DNA from: Lutraria lutraria
Taxonomy: Eukaryota; Mollusca; Bivalvia; Venerida; Mactridae
Length of the DNA: 64,000 nucleotides
Assembly (NCBI GenBank): GCA_964023205.1
Contig: OZ026835.1
Coordinates: 7,026,414 to 7,090,413, forward strand
Direction: 5' to 3'
Part shown: one piece after another, positions 48,701 through 57,985 of the stretch
Layout of the letters: each line of letters starts with the position of its first letter
How positions within the stretch are numbered: the first letter of the stretch is position 1
Notes under the pieces: generated by a model
What the model saw: only the letters and a program-made list of their open reading frames with translations
What the model was told of the DNA's origin: nothing
Databases searched by the model: none
Translations under genes and position numbers: made by a program

Positions 48701-50522
48701 CGATCTGGACACGTTTCGCGGGATAAAAAAATAGCTTCTGAATGGAGAACTTAGTGAGACAGTTGTACTGACAGTACGTAAGTACCTACCGATAACAAAG
48801 GTAACAAAGGTGCAATAAATGTTTGGTGCAATAAGAGACGTAATCTTAAAGGAGCAACTTCCGATCAGACTATCGGATGCAAATGAACTCTCTCTCTACA
48901 TTGTTTTATCAAATGAACTCTCTCTCTACATTGTTTTATCAGTGATAGACATACAGTGAATGCTGACTTATTGTACTGAATCTATAAATAGCTGAAGCAG
49001 ACGATGGGTTTAAACCATATAAACTCCTCCCTCTAATTCAAATTTGAATTTATGTTATGAATTGTTTTGAAAATATAAGAACCTAAATCTTCATACATTT
49101 TGAAATTTCTTATCTGGACTGATAAAAGAATCATTTAGCTTCATTCAGAATTTTTTTTCAGTGATTAAAATCACCCTTTAATATCAGATATTTTAAAAAA
49201 TCTCTCCCTGACCTGAAAACAGTTTAAAAATCAAGGGAACCACCCACCAGCCATTACCTCCTTTATATACCCCAGTTGGGGGTTTAACTAAACGTGACAA
49301 AAATACCAAACCTAGTATTTTGTCGGTTTCCTGAAATTACTTGCAATAGATGAAATAATTGCTCTTGAAATTCAATCATTACAAACGTTAACAAGGAGTT
49401 TAAGTGTCAATAAACACTGGTAATGTGATTATCACCCTTCTTTTGAGAACTGAAGTTGAAATCATTCGATTTAGATTATAATTTAGGTCATGCAGAAATT
49501 TGTCTATGGTTCAGAAAATTGTATTTGCACACTTTCATCAGAAAAGGACATTTTAAGACATACCCAATGGAAAGTTCACATTATCTATTTCCTTATGTAC
49601 ACGGAATAGGCTAAAACGATCCGTGGACAAAACATCAATTTATCATTTACATAAACCACTACAGTAACAGTTACTACAAACAACTCCTTTCTTATTAGTC
49701 TGCGAACATGTCGTAAACGTTTATACGTAAACCTATCTCAGATAATCATGGGACACCAGACCTTCAGTTCTAGACAGATTTTCTCTTCAAGAATACATAA
49801 AACATCTACAGATAGAGAAATAAATACGCAACTTGAATGGAAACAAGTCTAAATAACGGATCAAACCCAAGGAATTGACGCCACTCAGTCAATATGGCGA
49901 CATTTCAATCAGAACAATGATGGGCCCATTTATAACGAAGTTATTTATGGCCAAATTAGCTGAAATGATTACAATCCTTTCTAAATCTTAATACATTATA
50001 GTCAAACCTGAGTTAATGACCTCACTGTTCTGAAGGCATAACAGCTTCAAATACCACCCAGCCAATAGACATACCGGGTCTAAGATAGCATTCGAGCTAC
50101 AAACTCATACCAAAGGTGTCATGTTGTATTTTGTTTCTGCAATATATCTTTAGCAGCAGGAAATAAGATCTAAAGGTAATTTAAGTAATTCTCTCAGGAC
50201 AAACAAATGTTTGGGTGAGGTTAAATTAGTTAAAATATGTTATCAAGCTCAGATAACCTTTGAACTTGGCTACAGTTTGTTTTCAGATCTTAAATAATCG
50301 CATTGGATATCTAACAAGGTATTTACTTTAAATTCAAAAAAGCAACTTACTCGGGTGACATGCCTTGTAGATCAAACTTTTTGAAATTTATTTGGACACG
50401 TTCAGTTGTAAGGCCGACAAATTTGTACACGCATCTTTTGTTGTTAGGATACGGTGAAGGCCATTGCGGAGAACTAAAATTACCTCCCTTTGTGGCGGTG
50501 CTGCTGTACGTGACGTCACAAT
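24316..50522 (-). CDS. NETO-like type I membrane receptor: five CUB domains, LDLa, TM, cytoplasmic tail (5' partial)
   Basis: Fourteen minus-strand coding exons (listed separately) join with every junction in frame and with GT-AG borders, giving 887 residues from the first CUB cysteine (counted as residue 1) to the stop at 24316. Domains: CUB1 1-130, CUB2 about 140-277, linker 283-297, CUB3 298-419, CUB4 about 428-565, CUB5 572-695, LDLa 701-735, transmembrane helix about 743-766, tail 767-887. Each CUB keeps its four cysteines. The C-terminus, KVSIV, fits a class I PDZ ligand (S-x-V). NETO proteins (CUB-CUB-LDLa-TM) are auxiliary subunits of kainate-type glutamate receptors and BMP-pathway modulators. 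The LDLa-then-TM order is the NETO hallmark, so I infer a related cell-surface co-receptor, but five CUBs are unusual. The signal-peptide exon is missing and more CUBs could lie upstream. Alternative: an independent CUB/LDLa receptor family. Confidence 0.92.
25939..27002 (+). mobile_element. non-autonomous repeat element 1 with internal tandem units and terminal hairpin
   Basis: It starts AAGAGGGCTAAATGCCCTAT...GCTCACCAGA and ends AGCACACTGTGCTCTGGTGAGCTAA. The 10-bp GCTCACCAGA/TCTGGTGAGC pair is inverted between the ends, and the last 35 bp also fold on themselves. The interior has about five degenerate units built on GGGGCGGGGCCAATTTTGAC, AATTTGAACAAAC, GGTAGAGGTC, ACAATGCTACATACCAAATA and GATTTTTTAAATTTTCC. 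There is no protein. The 3' hairpin followed by CTAA is compatible with a Helitron-derived element, by inference. Confidence 0.75.
27299..28299 (+). mobile_element. repeat element 2, same family, 3' truncated
   Basis: It begins with the same AAGAGGGTCATATGGCACTATAACCGCTCAC-type head and contains several more degenerate internal units. It reaches AAAGTTTGGTTGCAATCGGAGGAG but lacks the terminal hairpin, and element 3 follows at once. Confidence 0.7.
28303..28843 (+). mobile_element. repeat element 3, same family
   Basis: A shorter copy. Head AACAAGAGGACTATTATGGCCCTATATCGC, two or three internal units, and end TTTTGGTGAGCTAA preceded by AGCTCACCACGAGCAA, which forms the family hairpin. Confidence 0.7.
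31209..31257. repeat. 17-bp tandem repeat carrying CACGTG E-boxes
   Basis: The unit TGTACATCACGTGTTAC occurs at 31209-31225, with two substitutions at 31226-31242, and partially at 31243-31257. The first two units each hold a CACGTG palindrome (31216-31221 and 31233-31238). It lies in the 7.1-kb intron of the CUB receptor. Confidence 0.8.
31902..32012 (-). CDS. CUB receptor exon 13: LDL-receptor class A module
   Basis: Acceptor TGTGTTAG|CCGG and donor ATGT|GTACGT. It encodes a single LDLa repeat with cysteines in the pattern C-x4-C-x6-C-x6-C-x5-C and the acidic GPGDNSDE calcium-site loop. The sixth cysteine is completed by the next exon. It is a symmetrical phase 1-1 exon. Confidence 0.93.
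32492..32503. repeat. poly-C tract
   Basis: A run of 12 C inside the intron between exons 12 and 13. Confidence 0.8.
32690..32760 (-). CDS. CUB receptor exon 12: end of CUB5
   Basis: 71 nt. Acceptor TTTGTTTGTAAG|G and donor GCAG|GTAATG. It encodes FVVSKGALGQNGFQISWTEI and a few residues, the last two strands of CUB5 (the NGFQISW motif corresponds to the GF-x-(I/L)-x-(Y/W) end of CUB domains). It is too short to be seen as an open frame; it was found from the phase left by exon 11. Confidence 0.85.
33502..33631 (-). CDS. CUB receptor exon 11: middle of CUB5
   Basis: Acceptor TTGTTGCCAG|GTAAC and donor GTACA|GTAAGT. It encodes GNGCQHAVLRVQKGDEM and ELCGTFNDSELSKE, with cysteines 3 and 4 of CUB5. 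The donor leaves CA, completed to Gln by exon 12. Confidence 0.9.
33967..34209 (-). repeat. tRNA-derived SINE, copy 3
   Basis: Reverse-orientation member of the 2949 family. It starts with the TTTGTTTGTTT tail complement and includes ACTCCCATCCTCCGTAAGC, CATAAAGAGACATGGTCG and the B-box complement GGCTCGAACCCACGAC. It is inserted in the intron between exons 10 and 11 of the CUB receptor, in the sense orientation of that gene. Confidence 0.88.
34395..34574 (-). CDS. CUB receptor exon 10: start of CUB5
   Basis: Acceptor ATATTTCAG|GGTGT and donor GACGATG|GTACTT. It encodes RCNYVIESDGKGGVIESPNY through IELAYFKVEG to DDG. The open frame runs on to a TGA, but the exon must end at GATG|GTAC because only this donor matches the phase of exon 11 and restores the CUB spacing to cysteine 3. 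The donor is weaker than its neighbours (GTACTT). Confidence 0.85.
35095..35312 (-). CDS. CUB receptor exon 9: second half of CUB4
   Basis: Acceptor CTTTACAG|GTGCC and donor AAAA|GTAAGA. It encodes KCLNTSDFLELSEANENT, then MFCGQRFPAP and YQGFKASYEF, with cysteines 3 and 4 of CUB4. Phase 2 in, phase 1 out. Confidence 0.92.
35554..35788 (-). CDS. CUB receptor exon 8: first half of CUB4
   Basis: Acceptor TTTGCAG|ATTAC and donor CGGAA|GTAAGT. A short acidic lead (DYAIPGEPIGQDGE) is followed by CIFLFESKQSESGTFNSPRY, the CUB start motif G-T-F-x-S-P-x-Y-P, then cysteine 2 in IECVYIF. Confidence 0.92.
38159..38343 (-). CDS. CUB receptor exon 7: second half of CUB3
   Basis: Acceptor TTGTTGCAG|ATGTG and donor TTCAG|GTAAAT. 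It encodes KCVEGFLGVTYEGHRNAS, then KFCGHLWPPE and RFVAEYQFIS, with cysteines 3 and 4. The canonical D-Y of the CUB calcium site is replaced by G-F-L, so calcium binding may be lost in CUB3. Confidence 0.92.
38413..38988. mobile_element. MITE with TTAA target-site duplication and perfect terminal inverted repeats
   Basis: Flanking TTAA (38413-38416 and 38985-38988) encloses perfect 20-bp inverted repeats AGGGGCATGCCCTGGAACTG (38417-38436 and its complement 38965-38984). Total length is 576 bp with no transposase. The TTAA duplication points to mobilisation by a piggyBac-type transposase, an inference from the site alone. It lies in the intron between exons 6 and 7 of the CUB receptor. Confidence 0.85.
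39628..39811 (-). CDS. CUB receptor exon 6: first half of CUB3
   Basis: Acceptor TGCATTACAG|AATGT and donor GAAAA|GTAAGT. It encodes ECDVRITSNGGSEGTIESPG, then YPSDFPRNTSCKYYL, and KVKFKDFIISG, with cysteines 1 and 2. NTS is a potential N-glycosylation site. Confidence 0.92.
41472..41513 (-). CDS. CUB receptor exon 5: 14-residue linker exon
   Basis: 42 nt, phase 1-1, between CUB2 and CUB3. Acceptor TTTATTTCCAG|ATTTG and donor AACTG|GTACGT. It encodes DLRRTPEATHVTGT. Because it is symmetrical it can be skipped without a frame change. Found from splice borders and phase, not from an open frame, so support is somewhat weaker than for CUB exons. Confidence 0.72.
45010..45260 (-). CDS. CUB receptor exon 4: second half of CUB2
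   Basis: Acceptor ATATTTCAG|CTGCC and donor ATACG|GTAAGA. It encodes YCPFDYVLIKDGRYHSYAEN, then VFCGKYDD and a long insert before the last strand, GFNISYEF. It has cysteines 3 and 4 and an intact F-D-Y calcium-site motif. Confidence 0.93.
45953..46160 (-). CDS. CUB receptor exon 3: first half of CUB2
   Basis: Acceptor TTTTTTGCAG|CCGTT and donor GATTA|GTAAGT. A lead SVYNVGTLVTPN is followed by SCDFKIDSNERRKGFIVSPT, YPGTYPNNLHC and IKIKFIDFS, with cysteines 1 and 2. Confidence 0.93.
47759..47976 (-). CDS. CUB receptor exon 2: second half of CUB1
   Basis: Acceptor CTATTCCAG|TTGTC and donor GCCT|GTAAGT. It encodes DCRNDYIDVYIQLSN, GRFCGDNS, then FFSDESRTDAGFNGTFSFID. It has cysteines 3 and 4 and the D-C-x-x-D-Y calcium-site motif. 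Confidence 0.93.
48881..48940. repeat. exact 30-bp tandem duplication
   Basis: AAATGAACTCTCTCTCTACA plus TTGTTTTATC occurs twice head to tail (48881-48910 and 48911-48940) without a mismatch, in the intron between exons 1 and 2. Confidence 0.95.
50351..50522 (-). CDS. CUB receptor exon 1 (first visible): first half of CUB1
   Basis: Acceptor TATTTTTAG|ATTGT and donor CCCGA|GTAAGT. It encodes CDVTYSSTATKGGNFSSPQW, PSPYPNNKRC and VQINFKKFDL, with cysteines 1 and 2. It starts in phase 1 after an acceptor, so at least one further upstream exon with the start codon and signal peptide must exist. Confidence 0.92.
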
Positions 50523-52416
50523 CTAAAAATATAAACCAATCATATAATAAACATTAAAATTTCGAGACAAGGAGCTAATTAGTATAGTTTACATCTAAGA
50601 AGCATACAGTGTCCTATCTTTGTTGAGTTTATTTCATATTCATTTCACTGTTTCACTTATGAACATATGATAATCGGAGGTATGGATTTCAGCTTATTTT
50701 CCATAAAGATAACTACATTATCGACTGCGGCAATAATTCTGTGACAGTTATGGGCAATTTTGTATGATGTGGCTTCATCAAGACGACAGTACGAAGATAT
50801 TTATTGTTACAAAAATACACAAAACAATAATCTTTCGTCAGGCCGCTTCAAAGCAGTAAACCAGTATAAAATTCAGAAACCTACAATAAAATGGAATTCT
50901 GATTAATTTAATCTGACAATATTCATTTATGCTTACAATATGTCGATGAACAATAGGAAACAGTTTGTAGAAGATACAAGAGCCCTGATTTACGTCAACT
51001 GATGATCATACTTAACTTGCATGAATATCATCAAAAAATCATAAAAATACGTAATCATAAAGAAGCCAAGTTAATAGCAAACTAAAAATAACAGCATTTG
51101 GAGATAAGCCATACTTAGACACGTGTCTTTAAATATAACTGATAGAAGTTAGGCTAAATGTAGGTCCCATTTAACCAATTCATAGTTATTTTCTTATGTT
51201 GGTCTCCTGTTACAAGCCTGTTTAATGTTCGAAACGGTGTTAATACTCTGCGATTATTCCACCATGAAACATCACTAAACATTATTCCTTGTGTAGCTTA
51301 AATTTGCTACAAGTAAGAGAGAACCATTATTGCAAATAAGATTGTTTAATTTGAAATGTACCTCAATCTGAAACGGCTGTAAAACTAGTAGAATAATTGC
51401 ATGGAAAGCATTTAAAGCCACGGAGAAGGAACTAAATTAATGCACCAATTTAATTTTACGAACCCATCGATTCACCTGTCAGGGAGATAGAATATTACTC
51501 CTCTAAGAAATACCGAAGTAAAATTGAGTTTCTCAACATTTTGATGGTTTTCTTGCAGTTATGTCGAATCGTTACAAACACTTTGGCGTTTATTCGACAC
51601 CGAAGTACAATTATACAATATTGAGACAGTTTCGGAATCGATGCTTTTCGATTTCAAACATTTGGCTGAAAACAGTTGGCTCTGGGCTATTCTTACACTA
51701 ATATACAGATCGTTTCATAGACAGCGAATCCTTTTTATAAGGCATTGGGATGGTTTGAGGAATTCGTTGGTAAAATATACAGGCAGCGGGTGTCTAAGTG
51801 GACAATCCAAGATTCTATGCTGATCTAAGACATATTTGCTTATTTAAATCTAGTCTGGTTTAATCAGTCTCTGTGTTGTTAATCTGTCTGTATATCGTTC
51901 CATCTTTAAATGTCATCTGGTAACAAGCATCAAAATCCAATAGCTAATGCTCGTGTCATCATCTGACCTTTAATACAACAGTATACGGATGTATAGGTTG
52001 GAAGACCACACATTTATATTGATTTGATTTCGTGCTGAACTGGTACCTTGTCCACAGATGCGCAATGCGGACATTTTCCATGTGTTCGAAGAGTTAACGG
52101 GAGCCAGTGTTGAATTTTAATCAGAGCGTTTAAAAGACCGGATCCTAGTATAATACATAATAGATAATCAAAAATAACACAAAAAGAGGAAATTATGGGT
52201 TTAGAACCAAATTGAATTTTCTCTGGCCCCTTAAGTTGGTTCATACTTCATGTCAAGATGTAGGTATATGTAGTCACCTAATGCACTTGATGAGGGAGTG
52301 TTTACTGTTTATTCCTAGTAGGAACGTTGCATTAGGGATCATGAATATTCTCCCCAGAATATCTACATCATTGTTTCAGTGGGTCTTACTGAAGGACCTT
52401 CTGATATAGACAATGT

Positions 52417-52488
52417 ACCCGATACGGGACTCGAACCCGCGACCTCCTGCTTGCAAGTCAGATGGTCTACCAACTTAGCTAATCGGAC
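52417..52488 (-). tRNA. tRNA-Ala(TGC)-like sequence, probably pseudogene or SINE head
   Basis: 72 nt. The acceptor GTCCGAT pairs with ATCGGGT (two G-U pairs), followed by T8 A9. A box TAGCTAAGTTGG, anticodon loop CTTGCAA (anticodon TGC), variable loop AGGTC, and a T arm GCGGG-TTCGAGT-CCCGT with a perfect B box. The D stem has mismatches, the anticodon stem has an A-G mismatch, and no T-run terminator follows closely. A working gene is therefore doubtful. Confidence 0.5.
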
Positions 52489-54026
52489 TGTTTGATGTCA
52501 CAACCGATTTATTCATACAAACACTATATATACCATACTGCTACATTTCATTGAATTCTTTCTTAATAGCCTGCATCTAAATCGCAGGCCTGCTTGTCTA
52601 AGATTTTGTTCCATATCCCATTTAAATGACATTATAGACACATTATTTATTCTTCTGTCTCATATTTGGTTTACAAAAAAAAACGACATGGTGAACCCCC
52701 GTAGATTTAAGGTCTTCTATTATTAAGTTTTGTGGTGTTATCTTAGAATAAATGACTACGACAAAGACAACTACACTAAGTATAGAGCCGAGACAGAACT
52801 TTATAAATGCCCGTTTACCCTATTATACGATACATTATTGAAAACAATGCGGTAAGATCATAGGACATTAATATTGCGACAGCATCTTCAGTATTAATCT
52901 CAAGACAGCGATGGAAAAAAAATTCTTAACTACATTTGTATAGTCAAAGTACATTGCATCATCGTTCGAGTCACATTCACATTTTAGTAATATCAGCTAA
53001 CTTTTTTTATTATAGAGCTTAGAATTACGTAATTATGGCCAAAACAAAAAAATCGTATATGGTCTCCTGCGTATCCAAATTGGCTAGGTGCGCTTAAAGA
53101 TTCTACAAATGAAAAGGTATAACAGTAGTTTTGTACGAAACGTACCTTCAAAATACAAAAAATATATATACATGTATTAATATGAAGACAAGGAATAAAT
53201 TACATTTTGCGTCCTATAGAACATTGTCTTGGTAAAGTAACAGCAAATGTTATTGTTTAGCCAAAGCATATACGACCGTAGAGGCAAAACAAATAAATAA
53301 CACATTCAGTGAATTTTGAGATTAATACCACCCGTGGACAAAGACCTCCAAATGAACAAAGACACCACTTTATCACACGTTTCGACATATAAGATTGATC
53401 AAACACATTCATTTAGAACAATTATCTATTAAGTCCATTTTGTCTTACTTTGTTGTTTTAATACAAAAGTTATACATTATCTGTGATGTCATTAAGTTTT
53501 GCTCCAGTTATAAGCTGATTCAGCGTTTTTAAACAACGGTACCAGCATCATGATATTCAAATGCTTCGGTTTTGTTCGCTGTATTTTCAGAAAACCGTCG
53601 GGTAAACATTGAATAGAGAGATACCGAAATTTCATAACTTCTAATCATTGCAAGCTTCAAAAACAATTAAATTCGATACACAATTTCCTCAACGTAGTTG
53701 CATAGTAAATTTTGATTATCCAACTTTTTGATTTGTTGTTTAGATACTACAAAATACTCGCAATTTTTATTTGATTATAAAAGATGCAATTCAAACATTG
53801 CCCAATAATGTGACGTTTAATTTGAATTTAATGGTTCCATTTCGATCAAAATAATTAAAAGTAATGGACTCGGAGACTACATTAACATGTCTGGGCTGAG
53901 AAGTCTGAACAATACGCCATCTTTATTTGTCCACGTGACTTCTATACACCCTTTTGCAAAACAAATGGTGTATAGATATATTGCACCGATACAAAAATGT
54001 TATCCACCTTGAACTAGTCTTAAAAT

Positions 54027-54102
54027 CGAGGGCTCAACGCAACACTGTCGTAACTTGTTCTTATTTCAATATTAGTTACGACACTGTTGCACTGAACCCT
54101 CG
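54027..54102. repeat. 28-bp foldback (24/28 paired) with 20-nt loop
   Basis: Arms 54027-54054 and 54075-54102 (CGAGGGCTCAACGCAACACT against its near reverse complement) pair at 24 of 28 positions. A plus-strand open frame crosses it but shows no domain. Confidence 0.8.
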
Positions 54103-54338
54103 AAATGTCTTGTTTAACTGCCCATTCGATAGCTATTGTCATTTCAAGGTCGCCTCAAAGAGGAGATACAGGATATCCTGGCATTTGTATCCCTACTCTT
54201 GTATCGAATAGTTTCCATGGTTATTTATCGTGACCGGTGTAAAGTACCGTTACAAGTCTTGCCAGTTTCCTGCGACATTCTTAACACTGTACTTAACTTG
54301 GTAATTAGGATGAGGGCTCTGATAAAGCTTCCCTAAAC

Positions 54339-54407
54339 ATTCGGCCCATATTCGAACCCACGACCTTCAGTTCTGTAGTCCAGCGAGTTACCACTACACC
54401 GCCGAAC
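54339..54407 (-). repeat. degenerate tRNA-like sequence
   Basis: The acceptor GTTCGGC pairs fully with GCCGAAT except for a terminal G-T. A-box-like GTGTAGTGGTAAC and B box GGGTTCGAAT are present. The T-stem 3' strand is destroyed (ATGGG instead of a complement of GTGGG). A tRNA pseudogene or SINE head. Confidence 0.55.
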
Positions 54408-55923
54408 ATCCTCAACAATGTATTTTAGTAGGTACCTAGAGTACGAAATATTCAACATTGAGATTTAAGATAGGAAATTAAGCAGCAGGTATATAGCACC
54501 CAAGATAATTTCTCACAATTCCCTTAAGTATGTCTTAAGTTAGTAAGACCCAACTTAATGAATATAATAACAAGGACGTCAAACAGATATGAAATAGATC
54601 CTTATTCATGCTTTAATAATTAGTTTTCTTCCCTAACTACCATTGCTGGGAGTAAAACGGTAATATCAAACCAAACACATTAAGGATATTCTAAAAGTCA
54701 TGTTTGAACTTAGTGACACTTCAAATGATATTTTCGGGCGACTTTAAAGAAACGTACAGATAAAATGCTAAAGTTGACAATATATATGAAAGAAGTTGTA
54801 CTTCTCTTCTTTTGAGATATAAATAAGATATAAAGTGCAGCCTCGAAGCTATTGAGACCAAATTAAATTAACTTTGACATTTAAACTAAGGCTCAGTATA
54901 TTGGTCGTGTGTGTATGTGTTTTATCGGAACGTAGATAATCATTCAAGGAACAGTTTACATGCACATCTAGTAAGAAAGGGGGATTTTGAAAACAGCCAA
55001 AAAAGTCAAACGTCAGCCGATTCTACCGACGTCTGATAATAAAGAAATTAACTATATAACTAAGCAGACGATATCCCAAAATATACGTCATTACTGGCCT
55101 CAGACAGTAGCTAGGAACAATTTAATACTATCCGGGGAAGTTGCAGTTTTTTCTTTTCAATAATGCTTGCAACTACTGGGAATTCAGTTCAGTTCAGTGC
55201 GAAATTATTTATGTACCATGTAAATGAGTTGGTAATTTTTCTATTGTACAGTAGAACCTTCATATTAAAACAAGCATCAAGATAATCAAGGGTTCAAAAT
55301 ACTGCAAACTGGGTTGTAATACCCCCGTCTCCCCGGACTCGCGTCCTTACCGCATGTTTATTATTATTAGTTATGCAACTTTTATCAAGATTAGAAGCAA
55401 ACATGCGGATTGTAGCCTTATAAGAGTTTGTAACGTTTGGGCTTATTTGTGCCATTCTTTGACATTTCAAGGAAAGCCAGTATCACTAACATATGAGGAG
55501 ATGTTATCATTTTCATAATTAGACTGGCAATATTGTTCTTGACGCAATGCCTGCGAAATCACATCCTGACGCCGTAAAATGGCCGATTAATGTAAAGCAG
55601 TATACTGGATGTCGTAAAATCATGACATATTGACGATCTGGTGCCCAACATTTTTGGGTCAATAGAAGACCCGTTATATACCAGAATAGCAGATGTCCGT
55701 ATTTCTGTTTCATATGTCAGTTGAAGCATGGAAAAGTTTCCGTCATTTCAAAAACTGTAACGGGGTGACTGTAAATTTTACCCATTTCATACAATAAGTG
55801 GGTACTCATTAGAAATGCAGAACAAAAGTTTGTGCTTCATGTTTGTTTATACATCACCCTAAATCTCCCAAAAATGAATTAAGTCCCTAAAATGACATTC
55901 AGTGTGCTTTAAGATGCTTGTTA

Positions 55924-56036
55924 TTAAGAAGAAGCGTGTCTATTTTTGTGGTTGTACACACTCTTTTTGCATAAAAATCAATATTTTCCTAAACATTACT
56001 AGTGTTATGATAATAAACAAACACGCTTCTTCTTAA
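55924..56036. repeat. MITE-like inverted repeat
   Basis: Perfect 16-bp arms TTAAGAAGAAGCGTGT (55924-55939) and its complement (56021-56036), with TGCTT/AAGCA extending the pairing outside them. Short, non-coding and AT-rich inside. Confidence 0.7.
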
Positions 56037-56434
56037 AGCAAGGCTAATCTGACAAAAGTGCAAAATTAAAGAAAAACAACAACAAACAATGCATTTGTCT
56101 TGAAAAGGTATATGACGTATAAGAATAAACATCCAGCGTAATTTAAAGGCCATGTCTCCAGATTTACTCACTTTAATTTTCAAAATCTATTGATTTGCAT
56201 ATCAATTTCTTGCTTTGGTCGTTTTTGGTAAACAAACAAGGAAAGGATCTGGTGTTATAGTAAGATTATAGTTATTTGGTTTTAGTTTATAGGTACATAA
56301 AGAAGTGTTTCCCAGAAACATCCACAAACCTTTGTCATAAGAATAACACTTGACCCAAAAACCCAGTAACCCAAAATTTAACTAACAGAAACAAAGTAGG
56401 ACGATCTCCCAAGAGTACCGCTTTGGAACTGCTG

Positions 56435-56522
56435 ACACTTGTTTAGAAATAAATACCCGATATGCCTTGATATTGGTAAGATCGACCGTGGTGGGTGGGG
56501 TATTTGTTTTCTAAACAAGTGT
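56435..56522. repeat. foldback of about 24 bp
   Basis: Arm ACACTTGTTTAGAAATAAAT-ACCC (56435-56458) pairs with 56498-56522 apart from a single indel or mismatch. A short non-coding element. Confidence 0.75.
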
Positions 56523-57911
56523 CTCTGTTTGGAACAGCCGGCGGCAAATATACAAAAAGGTTACACTGCTTTGTAAGTACCCAAACCTCACACTTTACTT
56601 AAGAGGGTAATATAATTACGTACATGGGTTTTTGATACATAAAATCAGCAAAATGAACATTAATGGATGACTACCTTCTTAGTGTCTCTTTAAGTTCTTT
56701 AAATACTGTAATTTTGATATTGAAAATTCGACCTGAATGTCTTAAAATGTTCCGTCACAGTTTAATTGAATATCTCGTAAAAGATTATAAGGTATATCCG
56801 TTCATCTGAATGTATCCAGCCATGAAGGTACCATCATCAAGACCTTTTAAAACTTCATAACTATTTTCATTCAAATTAATGATATCTTACAAAGCAAAAC
56901 TGCATTTTCAATATTTCATACAAATAATAATTCCCAACGAAGTTTTTTTCACATTGGGAGATCCTCTTTCAGACCAATATGGATCTTTAGTTGAAACAAG
57001 TTTGTTTGAAAGATTTATCTTATTTTACTCCCGTAATTTCACACCACATTTTCATGGTGTCGTAAAATTCCACCGGATGGAATAGTTCCATAAAGGATTT
57101 TCATGACACCAACAAAACATAAAAATAGCAAGAAATTGTCCGAATGTGTGCAATAAAAACATTTCGACAAAATTAATACCGATCAAGAAGTTGGTGGTTG
57201 AACGCGGTTTTATGTCATTAATTTGTTGTGGCTTGAACAACACCGGAGAGATGTTCGTACATTAAATTTTATTGCCTTTTGGGCCCATTCCTGAAACCGC
57301 ACATACATATGAGGTTTCTAAGATTTCATGAAAAGAGTGTAAATAATGCAATACTTCCAACATTCATTACACGAACAATTTGCTTCTGGTGCTATTTTGC
57401 ATGACAAATAACAATCTAAATTCTGAAGACGCTTCGCAATATTTCTGATCTGCCTAATAAAAGGCGTTTTTTCCTCGAAAGACTGACGAGCTTAAAGTAT
57501 GTTTGTCACGCGAGAGAGTTAATATAAAACGAGTACAACTATTATTTTTGAACAGGGTTGCTTGCAACCTTGTTCTTGGTTACTACCAGTTTCCGATGCT
57601 CACAGAATCAAAATCTGTAGCAGAATCTAAAAATAGATTTCATGGCTTCCCCTATCACAACCAATGAAGAAGTTCATCACCAAACGCCAAACAAATAGTT
57701 CCAAGGAGAAGACGGTAATCGGTCATATCTGGTTCACACTATCCATATAAAACGACTTTGGTGTAAAGATTATAACATAATATATGTTGCTTAATGAGTA
57801 GAATCAAACGAAATACGTTAAAACAAAAGTCGAACATGATGAGATTACTGCGCAGCTGAACTATTGACAGCTGGTTTGTATGTATATTAAAAACGATCTC
57901 CACCATAGCAT

Positions 57912-57985
57912 GGATATTGGTGGTCCAGCGGTAAGGATGCTCGCTTACTGAGTGAGAGGTCCTAAGTTCGGTACTAGGTTGTAGC
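57912..57985 (+). repeat. degenerate tRNA-like sequence
   Basis: A box TGGTGGTCCAGCGGTAAGG and a B-box-like AAGTTCGGTACTAGG at tRNA spacing. The acceptor ends do not pair well. Probably a SINE head. Confidence 0.45.

Noticed and set aside
53954..54211. 85-codon plus-strand frame
   Set aside because: It spans the foldback at 54027-54102 and has no domain; openness is most simply due to the repeat.
55641..55713. Minus-strand ATG with a signal-peptide-like start (MKQKYGHLLFWYITG...), candidate first exon of the CUB receptor
   Set aside because: No good donor in the required phase 1 follows; available GTs give weak sites. The real start exon remains unknown.
57052..57243. Minus-strand frame with a hydrophobic MFLLHTFGQFLAIFMF start
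   Set aside because: Also considered as signal-peptide exon, but no phase-1 donor and no linker sequence follow.
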